From CALGLS01 sp964508085 (GTDB lineage Bacteria > Bacteroidota > Bacteroidia > Chitinophagales > Saprospiraceae), in assembly GCA_964508085.1 (NCBI GenBank), contig CAZDTI010000099.1, positions 1 through 22,300 of the forward strand: a stretch of 22,300 bases of DNA. Reading direction: 5' to 3'. Both the position numbers and the translations under genes were made by a program. Of this stretch, positions 7,872-17,400 are shown in pieces. The notes beneath the pieces are model-generated. The model saw only the letters and a program-made list of their open reading frames with translations. It was not told the origin of the DNA and did not search any database. Position 1 is the stretch's first letter. Each line of letters starts with the position of its first letter.

Positions 7872-7931
7872 AAGAGCTCAGAATGCTTTGACTCGAAATG
7901 ATAACGAGTAGTAGCGTGCTGAGCTCTTTTT
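7872..7931 (+). terminator. Hairpin terminator after queA
   Basis: Perfect 10-bp outer stem AAGAGCTCAG (7872-7881) with CTGAGCTCTT (7919-7928). An inner stem ACTCG/CGAGT (7891-7895, 7905-7909) extends it, and a T run ends the structure. Both strands have A- or T-rich flanks, so it could work in either direction. Confidence 0.8.
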
Positions 7932-8224
7932 GGATATAAAAGAAAAATACTTCGTTTAAGCTTGTGTTATTCAGTACTTTATGTTAAAATTTATGTAAAA
8001 TAATCTGGTCTGATTATTGAAAAATCGTACTTAGAGGTATTGAGGCTTGGATGTTTATATTTTTTTATTACTTTTGCCGGAAATTAGGGGGTATTTAATA
8101 ATTCCTAATGTGAGACTTTAAGTAGACTGTTGCGTCCTAGAAAACAAACGTATACTTTACAGTACCATCAAATATTTTGGCCTAGATAAGGGTCATTTTA
8201 TCGGTTACTAAATTTTTAGAAAAC
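7932..8224. other. AT-rich gap containing promoter and leader of the DUF2795 gene
   Basis: No plausible coding frame is seen. The stretch holds the promoter at 8047-8076 and then about 140 bp of untranslated leader. I found no strong hairpin, riboswitch signature or tRNA in the leader. Confidence 0.5.
8047..8076 (+). promoter_or_regulatory. Bacteroidota-type promoter of the DUF2795 gene
   Basis: TTG (8047-8049) is followed after 19 bp by TACTTTTG (8069-8076), which matches the phylum's -33 (TTG) and -7 (TAnnTTTG) elements at proper spacing. It is the best promoter in the window. Transcription would start near 8083 and leave a leader of about 140 nt. Confidence 0.65.
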
Positions 8225-8446
8225 ATGTATTGGACATTAGAACTCGCTTCTCACTTGGAAGAAGCACCGTGGCCCGCCACTAGAGACGAATTGATTGATT
8301 ACGCTATTCGTTCGGGTACGCCACTAGAAGTAATTGAAAACTTACAGCAATTGGAAGACGAAGGAGAAGTCTACGACAGTATCGAAGATATCTGGCCGGA
8401 CTACCCACGTAAAGACGATTTCTTCTTTCACGAAGACGAATATTAA
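8225..8446 (+). CDS. DUF2795-family small acidic protein
   Basis: A 73-residue, strongly acidic cytosolic protein of unknown function. The core 'APWPATRDELIDYAIRSG', then 'PLEVIENLQQLEDEGEVYDSIEDI', follows the DUF2795 pattern: P-A-[ST]-x-x-E-L, an alanine in the next helix, then V-x-x-x-L and a final Y-x-S. The N-terminal 'MYWTLELASHLEE' and the tail 'WPDYPRKDDFFFHEDEY' extend the core with aromatic and acidic residues; I believe this form is widely conserved in Bacteroidota. It has its own promoter and a hairpin behind it, so it is probably transcribed mainly alone. The size, conservation and distinct promoter argue for a real gene. Confidence 0.9.
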   Translation: MYWTLELASHLEEAPWPATRDELIDYAIRSGTPLEVIENLQQLEDEGEVYDSIEDIWPDYPRKDDFFFHEDEY

Positions 8447-8525
8447 TATCGACGATATAGCATTGATGCTGTGATAATCTGTTTCTTATTGAAGTCAATG
8501 AGATGTAGATTGTGATAATCTTAAA

Positions 8526-8565
8526 CAAAAGGTTTTGTTCACCATTAGGCGGGCAAAACCTTTTG
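8526..8565 (+). terminator. Hairpin after the DUF2795 gene
   Basis: A perfect 12-bp inverted repeat CAAAAGGTTTTG (8526-8537) and CAAAACCTTTTG (8554-8565) with a 16-bp loop. The T run is within the stem rather than after it, so termination is likely but not textbook. A weaker stem AGCGTT/AACGCT follows at 8579-8601. The rest of the gap to 8767 shows no gene and no clear TAnnTTTG box. Confidence 0.65.
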
Positions 8566-8767
8566 CTGTATATGTAACAGCGTTTTTCGTTTTTTAACGC
8601 TCTTTAAGTAACTATTTCCTTTGAGGCCCGTTGATTTAAACACAGATATTTGTGACATCCCTTTTTTAGAACTATATTCGACAAATTAAAAATATTTGTT
8701 CTATGTATTAGGGGAATAACGTTTATTGCGCGGTGCACTTCAACATTTGGAAACCTAAATAGGAGAG

Positions 8768-10294
8768 ATGAAGAACTTAATAGAGATATCAAAGATTGTA
8801 ACAAAAAAGAAGGTTAAGAAAATTGAGATTTTCGACGACCATTCTTTAAAACATAAGAACTCAAAATTCAACGAGTTCTATGAGGCATTGATGGGTAATA
8901 AATTTAGAAACGATAGAGATGCCGCTTCTTTTCTCTACAATTGTAGCCCTACGGATGACAAATACCGTCAATTAAAATCACGCTTCCGTAAAAGATTATT
9001 GAACACCCTTTTCTTTCTGGACGTTAACCTACCTTCTACTTCCAGTTATGATAGAGCTTATTTCTCTTGTAATAAAGATTGGACACTGGTAAAAATCTTA
9101 TTATCTAATAGTGCTAATGTTACTGCTGCAGCCTTGGCTCGGCAAATATTGACAACGGCACTGAAGTTCAAATTTGCAGATGTTATAGTTAACTGTTCCC
9201 GAATCTTAAGAAGAGAAGCAGCATCAGCAGGTGATGAAAAATCCTATGAAAACTACGACGAGAATATCAAGCAATATCAAAATGTACTGGATGCAGAAAT
9301 CAGATCAGAAGAGCTGTATCAGAGAGTGATCATGAATTATTATCAACCAAAAGCAAAGATCACTTTGCTGAAAGACCAGATGGATACCTATTGTAATTCT
9401 CTCGTTGGGTTGTCTGAAATTTATGAAAGTCCCATTGTTTTTTATAACATGTATTTAGTTTGGGCTTACCGTTACGAAATGGTGCAGGACTATGGAGCGG
9501 TATTAGAAATTTGCAATCGGGCAGAAAAATACATCGAAGAAAATCCAACTTATTACCAGGATGATAAACTCTCTACTTTCCAACTTAAAAAGATGTCAGC
9601 CTACCTGCACCTTCGCGATTGGAAAAATGGAAAAATCAACGCAGAGAAATGCTTACAGTCTTTCCCTGAAGGTAGCGAAGCTTGGTTCAATTTTATGGAG
9701 TACTATATTCTCCTAGCCATTCACACTGATAATTACATCAATGCCTTGGCGGTATACAACATTGCTACTGGAAACAATAAGTTCAAGAAGCTGGGGAACA
9801 ATGTGAAAGAGAAATGGAAAATCTATGACGTCTATCTCAATTACATCATTGAATCAAAAGGAGAATCAAACCCCGTATTGCTTACCCAACGTCGTAAGCC
9901 CCTAAAAACAACCCAGTTTGTTAAAGACTCTGTGCTATATGCTAAGGAACAACGCATCTTCACGGTACTGATGGTGATTGGTCAGTTGCTATTTATCTTA
10001 GAAAAGAAAGGCCACAGTGCTGCATCGGAAAGAATTGACCGATTAAAAAATTACGCCAACCGACAACTTAAAAAGGAAGAATATTACAGAACGATTCAGT
10101 TTATTCGTCTCCTACAGCAATTGGCGAAAGCAGAATACGATGTTGAGCAACTCAGTAATACGGATAAGTATTATAATCGATTGATTGAAACGCCGTTTTA
10201 TTATAGAGGCCTTATTCCTGAATTGGAAGTTATTCCTTACGAAAAGCTTTGGAATATGATCTTAGCTAGAGTGAGTAAAGGTATTCCTGCTTAG
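8768..10294 (+). CDS. Conserved helical repeat-like protein of unknown function
   Basis: 508 residues with no signal peptide or transmembrane segment, so probably cytosolic. I do not recognise a named family. The sequence is almost wholly alpha-helical by eye, with amphipathic helix pairs that resemble degenerate tetratricopeptide repeats, e.g. 'YGAVLEICNRAEKYIEENP' near 245-262 and 'LKKMSAYLHLRDWKNGKINAEK' near 277-298. The N-terminal region is basic (many Lys in 8-35) and includes 'DDKYRQLKSRFRKRLLNTLFFLD' (about 62-84), a rather distinctive stretch. A scaffold or protein-interaction role is a guess from the helical repeats. It lies between the DUF2795 gene and cmk, with a strong terminator after it, so it may be its own unit. 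The ATG at 8768 follows AGGAGAG, a rare good Shine-Dalgarno sequence here. Confidence 0.75.
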   Translation: MKNLIEISKIVTKKKVKKIEIFDDHSLKHKNSKFNEFYEALMGNKFRNDRDAASFLYNCSPTDDKYRQLKSRFRKRLLNTLFFLDVNLPSTSSYDRAYFSCNKDWTLVKILLSNSANVTAAALARQILTTALKFKFADVIVNCSRILRREAASAGDEKSYENYDENIKQYQNVLDAEIRSEELYQRVIMNYYQPKAKITLLKDQMDTYCNSLVGLSEIYESPIVFYNMYLVWAYRYEMVQDYGAVLEICNRAEKYIEENPTYYQDDKLSTFQLKKMSAYLHLRDWKNGKINAEKCLQSFPEGSEAWFNFMEYYILLAIHTDNYINALAVYNIATGNNKFKKLGNNVKEKWKIYDVYLNYIIESKGESNPVLLTQRRKPLKTTQFVKDSVLYAKEQRIFTVLMVIGQLLFILEKKGHSAASERIDRLKNYANRQLKKEEYYRTIQFIRLLQQLAKAEYDVEQLSNTDKYYNRLIETPFYYRGLIPELEVIPYEKLWNMILARVSKGIPA

Positions 10295-10320
10295 ATAAGT
10301 TAAAAATAAAAACCGAAATA

Positions 10321-10358
10321 AAAAGATCAAAGTCTCGAAATAGGCTTTGGTCTTTTTT
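10321..10358 (+). terminator. Rho-independent terminator after the 508-residue protein gene
   Basis: Stem 10321-10335 (AAAAGATCAAAGTCT) with 10342-10356 (AGGCTTTGGTCTTTT), two G-U pairs, a six-base loop CGAAAT, and a run of T at the end. It separates the 8768 gene from cmk. Confidence 0.85.
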
Positions 10359-10377
10359 CATTCCTCTGATTATTGAT

Positions 10378-10385
10378 TAACTTTG
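10378..10385 (+). promoter_or_regulatory. Putative -7 box for cmk
   Basis: TAACTTTG fits TAnnTTTG and lies 23 bp before the proposed TTG start of cmk and just past the preceding terminator. A -33 TTG is not evident. If it is used, transcription begins near 10392, which excludes the in-frame TTG at 10373 as a start. Confidence 0.55.
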
Positions 10386-10408
10386 TAGTAGCAATTAAAA
10401 CGCATACC

Positions 10409-11107
10409 TTGAAGAAAATAATAATAGCAATAGATGGCCACTCCTCTTGCGGTAAGAGCACCCTGGCTCAACAACTCGCAGACAAACTCTCCTATACTTA
10501 TATTAGCTCTGGCAAAATGTATCGGGCGGTTACCCTCTATTTCCTAGAAAACAAAATCGATTACCATCAAGCAAATGCGGTAGCAAAAGCTTTAACAGAA
10601 ATAAATATTCATTTTGAAAAGGAAAACGGAGCAGACATTACCTATTTAAACGGTAGGAATGTGGAGAAAGAAATAGTAAGCATGCCTGTCGCAAATCATG
10701 TAAGTCCTGTAGCAACAATCTCTGCGGTACGTAGAGCTATGGTTGCTTTGCAGCAAGAAATGGGTGTAAGTAAAGGAATTGTTATGGATGGTCGGGATAT
10801 CGGTTCTGTGGTCTTCAAAGATGCAGAGTTGAAATTGTTTTTGACGGCTGATCCTGATGTACGTGCCCAACGTCGGTATGGAGAACTAAAAGCGAAAGGT
10901 CAGATCGTAGACGTAGCAGAAGTTAAAAAGAATTTATTAGATAGAGATCATATTGATTCGAATAGAACGGACAGCCCCTTGTTGAAGGCTTCTGAAGCAG
11001 TTTTGATAGATAACTCTAATTTGAGTCGTCCAGAGCAGTTGGGGATGGTTTTAGCATTGGTGGATATTCGACAGAAGGAGCTGTCTAAGAAGAGTAAGGT
11101 TTTTTGA
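10409..11107 (+). CDS. cmk: Cytidylate kinase
   Basis: (d)CMP kinase: phosphorylates CMP and dCMP with ATP to feed CTP and dCTP pools; cytosolic. The P-loop 'GHSSCGKST' is at about residues 9-17, followed by 'SSGKMYRAVT' (nucleotide-binding), 'VMDGRDIGSVVF', the LID region 'LTADPDVRAQRRYGEL' and 'RDHIDSNRTDSPL'. I place the start at TTG 10409, giving 232 residues that begin 'MKKIIIAIDGHSSCGKST', the usual family opening. The frame is open to a TTG at 10373, but that start would add 12 residues overlapping a promoter box. No ATG is available upstream of the P-loop. The gene converges on the giant protein gene. Confidence 0.93.
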   Translation: MKKIIIAIDGHSSCGKSTLAQQLADKLSYTYISSGKMYRAVTLYFLENKIDYHQANAVAKALTEINIHFEKENGADITYLNGRNVEKEIVSMPVANHVSPVATISAVRRAMVALQQEMGVSKGIVMDGRDIGSVVFKDAELKLFLTADPDVRAQRRYGELKAKGQIVDVAEVKKNLLDRDHIDSNRTDSPLLKASEAVLIDNSNLSRPEQLGMVLALVDIRQKELSKKSKVF

Positions 11108-11423
11108 AAAATTGATTCCTGTATTCCTCGACTCACTATGTTCGCTGCTAATGACACTGATTAACTTTCAAGCATTAACAGTTGAATTTATTTTCATTGT
11201 GTTTATTTTTGTTAGTTCTGCTGTCATCCTGAGCGAGCGCAGCGAGTCGAGAGATACAAGAGTATGAACGCCTCTTATTATCCCTCGACTCCCTATTCCA
11301 TTCGATCAGTGGCCGTAAGAATAAGCACAACAATGATTCTGCTGTTAAAAACTTCAGAATGACAGTAGGCACTAATTTTAACATCACGTTCACTAATTTT
11401 CAATTTTTCATTTTCAATTCCTA
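11108..11423. repeat. Intergenic region with dispersed repeats
   Basis: No gene is seen in these 316 bp between the convergent cmk and giant exoprotein genes. It contains a diverged copy of the GACTCG...AATGAC repeat at 11127-11155, an opposite-orientation copy at 11223-11251 (GTCATCCTGAGCGAGCGCAG onward), and what looks like a copy split in two: CTCGACTCC from 11284 and TCAGAATGACAG ending near 11365. These relate to the pair at 5105-5176. No clear T-tailed terminator was found for either gene. Confidence 0.6.
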
Positions 11424-14400
11424 CTACCGTATCAAAGTAACATCCCCTTTTAATACTTTTATCTCCTCACCATCCGGACAAAGAATTTCCATTGAATAAA
11501 TATACACATCCATTGGTGCTGGTTTTCCTTTGTATATGCCATTCCATCCAGCGGTATTACCTTCCGCTTCAAACACTTTATTTCCCCAGCGATTAAAAAT
11601 ATGAAAAGATTTTATTTGGAGTCCATTGTCGAAATGTAATAATGTAAACAGATCATTCACGCCATCGCCATCAGGAGTGAAAGCATTCGGGAGCGCATAG
11701 GTACCGTCACATTTAATCAGAGGATTAACCGTTATGCTACTCGTAGAGAAACAATCAGCGTTTTCAGCTGTAGCGGTTAGCGTGTAAGTCGTTTGTTCGG
11801 TGATCCCGGAGACTGTAGGGTTAAGACAATCGGTGCAGCTCAAACCATCAGTAGGACTCCAGCTGTAAGTAAGTGTCTGAAGGTTTAGGTTTACCACTAT
11901 TGGCATTAAGGTATACACTTGATCTACAAATATATCAATACTGTCAGAATCGAAACCAACTAAGAACTCAGAAGGGGAGTCGATGGTGAAATTCTCCGTA
12001 ACTTCGCAACCATTTCCATCAATAACTTTAATGGTATAATCACCAGCTGCTAAGCCTGTGAAAACTGAATCACTCTGGAAAGGGCCATCATTCAAACTAA
12101 ACATCCAACCCGGCTCCGCATTCGTTACAGCGATGGATCCAGTCGCCGCATTGAAACAATCGGCATCCTCATCACTCAAGTCCAATTCGACATCTAAAGG
12201 ACCGATGGAGGCAAACCCGCTTATCTCACAACCATTTCCATCAGTTACCGTCAAACCATAGGTTCCAATAGTTAAGTTCATAATGCTAGGAGTTGTTTCA
12301 CCCGTACTCCAAAGGTAGCTGTATCCGCCACCACTACCGCCACTAGCTGTTGCTGTAATGACCCCATTACTAGCACCGCTGCAAATAGGCGGATTGTCGA
12401 AATTGACATTGATAGAAGGGTGGAACCCTAGAACTATAGTAACAAAGGAATCACAATTCTCTTGAGAAGTAAACAACATGCTATAAGTGGCTGGTTGAGT
12501 CTGGTAGTCTCCAAAGATCAAAGCAGAGTCACCCGGACAAATCGTCTCCGTTAAATTGATTTGGTAGGTCGGTAATGGAGCAACGTCTACAATGATTACA
12601 GAATCGCAACCTAAATAAGTTTGATAATTAAAAGTCTGCTGTGTATTAGGTGGGATTTCTACTCCATCGAATAGGAAGGTCTCATTGTCACAGGCAAAGG
12701 CATTAATGGTTTGAGTAGGCGCGTCATCACCACCATTCCAGCTGACGTTAATTTCTAAGGTATCTGAGCAACCCATTTGTCCAGGAAGCTCAAATATTTC
12801 AGAGCCACCTATCGGAATTTCCACCCCATCATATTCAACTACATCACCCAAACAAACTGCCGTATCCAAAACCGTATACATCGGATCAATCGGCATGATG
12901 GTCACCGTATCAATACTAAAACAACCCAAGTCAGAGGAACCTATAACAATGTAAGTGGTCGTTACAGGAGGGCAAGCTACAACGGTTGAGCAAGTATCAC
13001 AATCCAAAAAGTCTGAAGGAATCCATTGGTAAGAATCAAACCAATCGGTAACTTCTAAAGTGGCGCAATCTTCGTCGCAAAGCACAAAAGAAGGAGGTAA
13101 CATGATGTCTGTAATCATAAGAACATCCACTTCGATGGTGTCCCGTTGTACACCGCAAATACTGGTGACTTCTACCCAATATTCACCAGGTTCGAAAACA
13201 GTTATGGTAGGGTCTGTACTGCCGTCAAACCATTCATAAGTTTCAAAACCACTACCAGCATTGAGATCCAAAACGCCATTGTGACAAATTAAAGTATCCA
13301 TTCCTAAGTCGAGAATTGGTGGCTCTGGATCAGCAATTAGGAAGCTGTCAATGTTATTGGTGTAATCGCATTCTGCAATAGCAGTGACCGGGAAATCCAT
13401 TTCTAAATCATAAGGGCTTAACAACGAATGATCATCATTGACGACTACGTAAATCGGTATTTCAAATAAAGTGCTTATGTTTGTCACAATAGTTTTACAG
13501 CTGTCTATTAGTAAATTGCTACCCAATACTGTCGTCAATAACGTATCAGCATTTGTATTCGTAGGATCACTATCGTAAAAGGTGATAGGGGTTTCTCCCG
13601 TCAAGGTATTGTCACCAGTGTTGCAAATGGTTAACCTCAGTTCAAACTCCTCTCCATTACAAATGATTGTGTCAATACTTGCAGTAGCATCTGGTAAAGC
13701 TGACTGTAGTGAGCCATACATTGTTAAGAAATTGTTCATAACCACGCTGTCTCCAACAATGTGATGCTGCTGAGGAACAGAAGGTATTCTTAAATCGTCT
13801 TCTATATTTACATTGAAATAGTTTCGCTGGTTCCAAACAGAACGGGTGTCAATCCAAGGCGTTGAGGCGGAACCATAAGCCACGAGTTTGCCATCACAGC
13901 TACAAAGCAATTCCGTTTCTCCATCTGCATCGACATCTACGACAACCGGATATTCCATACGGGTTCCAGACTCACAAGGTAGGGTAGAGGCCACAGTTCC
14001 AGTAGCCCCCTCCAGAACCAATAATTCCGTCTCCGTCCTGTAAATTACTTCATCAGATCCATCATTGTTAAAGTCGAAAACAGAAGAACCGGTAGAGCCG
14101 GAAGAATCGTCTGTATCTATAGACCAAAGTAAATTGAAAGTACCTGTTTCTGGTTTTAAAACCTGATAATTGAATTGAGAGCAAATGCCAATTTCTACAA
14201 AACCATCTCCATCAAAATCTGCAATATTTGCTTGAGAAATATAACCAAACTGAGATGGAGGCGTTTGATATTGATCGTATAAAGCAGTCGCAGTTTGAAT
14301 ATCCCAAGCGTAGAGAACCCCAGACGTATCATTGGAAGTGCTGACCACCGCATCGATGTCCCCATCTTTGTCTAAATCAGCGATACTCGTCCAACCATCC

Positions 14401-17400
14401 GCAGCATTTGCAAGTGCAACTTCTACCATCATTGCATTGTTAGCAGGATTTGCAGGGTCGATATTTACAGAATAAACCATTCCTCCAGCTACTAATTCTA
14501 AACCTGAACAATTGGCACATAAACTATCTGGAAGTGCATCTACGGCCACGGCATAAGCCTGTGATAAGGAAGGATCATCTCCTTGGTTTTTGGAGCCATT
14601 GTGATTCGTGGCGCCGCCTTCTATAATCAACTCTCCAGTAAGGCTGTTTAAAATTTGATTGCCACAATGCAATTCAGGGATGCCATCTCCATTAAAATCC
14701 GCCACACTTACAGCAATGGATTGTTGATCATCATTATATCCGATTTGCACATCAGACATCCAGCGTTCTACATAATCAGTACCATCATATTCATAACATA
14801 AAACTCTTCGTTGTACATCGCCATTTATAATAGATCCCCCACCATTGTAAGTATTGTTAATGCTAGCATCAGAAGCATGAACGAATATTTCTGCAAAGCC
14901 ATCCCCATCTACATCAGCAATAGCAGGAGCATCCATGACGTAATAAAAAGCTGGCGTGCTGATCAAATTCTCAATCAATCCGCTAGCGCCATCTATGATT
15001 AGTAAATTAGGGTAGGGGAGCGAAGCTGGAACATCAACAGAAGGGCAAGGTTTTCCAATAACTTCTGGAACGCCATCACCATCAAGGTCTCCTGTAATTG
15101 GTGTGTTATAAGAGCACCATTCTTGGACATTTAAGTCACTCGATTCCCATTCTATTTCTAGCTCGATGTCTGTAGTTGCGGAGACAGAGAAAAAACAATC
15201 TAGGTCGCATTCATTGTAGTAATAAGTCAGACAGGTTTCGTCTGAGCAGCAGTCAGGATCAAAGCAGTCGATGAGACCGTCACCGTCATCGTCTATGCCG
15301 TTGTCGCAGATTTCGGTGCAGGGGCCGATACAGGATTGAGCGGTAATTAGGTTAAGACTGCTTATGGTAGAAGCGGGGGTAGAAAGAGTTACAGTGCTAG
15401 TATAAGCTGTTAAGTTCACAGCTTCAGAAAAAGGGTTAGGAATAGGGGTTTCATTTACTGGAATATCAGATAAAAAAGGACATGTTGTAGAAATTCCTCC
15501 GTCTAAATCCATCTTAACTAACATAATATTTCCGTTAGTACTGCTTGTTTCTTTTATTTTTCCTGATAAATAAATCCGATCGTTTTGTACTAGTAGATAG
15601 TCCTGGTTGATATTAACTTCATATGACGTTTCGTTTCCGGCAGCAGTGAATACTTTTGCCCATTGAAGGGTGCCTGTTTTTGTGACCTTAATCAGGATTA
15701 TATTAAATGGTAATGAATTACTTCTTGCAGTGAGTAAGTAGCCATCTGATGTTGAAAGAACTTGATGACTTATTAGATTTCCCATTGTTGGAACTTGGTA
15801 AGTTTTTGCCCAGCCTAGGTTTCCGTCGATATCTACTTTGGATAAATAGAGTTCATTTGATATATTAGGGCTTTCTAAATCTCCATGATATAAGGATATT
15901 AAAGAATCTTGATCTTGAATTAGAGATGATCCGGAGATGATAGAATTGGTATTGGGAGCTGTTAAATAAATTTTAGCCCATTGTAAATTCCCTTGAAGAT
16001 CTAATTTGGAAATAGCTCCTCTAGCTCCAGGTGCAGTTCCATTTATGTTGAAAATACCACCAGCATATATAGCATTGTCGAACGTGACTGCACTCGTAAA
16101 GTTATCTGTTGTGCCAACAGATGTAAATGCATTGTTTACGTCCCCAGATAAATTACCAGTTGTCCTGTCGATACTTAAAATAAACGGATCTTCTGCAATT
16201 CCAGGAGCAGGGCTAAACCACTTTACACCATATACTAAATAGTCTCCTGTAGAGGAAGGCTCTAAAAGTCCATTGATTCTAAGTTGTGAATCGAACTGTC
16301 GTGACCAAAGCAAAAGGTCAGAGATTGGATCATACTTAAAAATAAAGCCAACACGATTACTTGGGGTTGTTCCACTAGTTCCACAGCCTATAAGATGGCC
16401 TTCTGAATCCAGAGCCAAGTCAAATAACTTTTCTCTTATTTGAGTACTTACCTTTAAAGATCGTGACCATATTTGGAGGCCACTTGGAGTTATTTTTGAC
16501 AATAAAATGCTGTCATTGCGATACCCTTTTACATAGAAATTCCCATCTTCACTTTCAATAATTCCAAGCCCTCCTTCATCTGCGCTTGGCGTTCCCATTG
16601 TCTGAAACCAAGTATCCTCACAATCCGAATCACAGTTTTCTACCGAAACAAATATGGCATCCATCGTAGAGCATTGCCCCAAACTAACGGTCACTGCATA
16701 AGTTCCAGGAGATGTTACAGAAATACTAGAAGTCGTCTCTCCAGTAGACCATTCATAAGTCGCTCCCGGAAGGTAGCTAGCAAAGAGCGAGTTACCAATA
16801 CAAACCGTAGTATCACTACCTAAAGAAAACTCGAGAAGATCGGAGAAGGTATTCGTTCCATTACTAGATAAATCTAAAGTGCCACTATTGTTATCTATAT
16901 GCTCCACTCCAGTTTCAATGTTATTGTCATAAAAATGGCTGTTGCCAATTGCGAGTGTCGCAGAAGTGGTATTGATTAAAGCATCGCCAGAAGTCATAAA
17001 AACGGCCCCACCTTCTGATTGTTGGGCGAAGGTCGCTCCATTAACAGTTGTGGCGGAGTTGCCAATAAAAGTAGAAGCATCTATTTGGTAATAGTGCCCT
17101 GGGAATTGACTGTAGTTGTCAAAGACCATAACAGCACCTCCTGCATTTCGATCAAAGTTCAAATCACCACTGTCCGCATTTTCACTGTATACACTATTGT
17201 TGCAAAAGTAAGAATTGCGAATAAGAGCAGTATCGCAATTGCTTAGGTAGACCGCACCACCATGTCCACCATTGTCAACTTGCACAGCGCTGTTTTGATT
17301 GAATTCACAATCTTGAATAAGAACGATAGCAGAGGTTGTTGCTGCACTTTGGTTATCCACTTTGCCATGAATATAAATGGCCCCACCTCTGGCAGAACGT

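Noticed and set aside
8640..8767. TAnnTTTG promoter before the 508-residue protein gene
   Set aside because: Sequences such as ATATTTG near 8693 miss the consensus spacing by a base, so no box could be supported.
8304..8804. Minus-strand frames over the DUF2795 gene and the following gap
   Set aside because: They overlap a conserved gene and a hairpin, have no family features, and show no promoter.
11108..11423. CRISPR array or small RNA in the repeat-rich gap
   Set aside because: The copies differ in sequence and orientation and are not evenly spaced, which rules out a CRISPR array; nothing marks a defined RNA gene.
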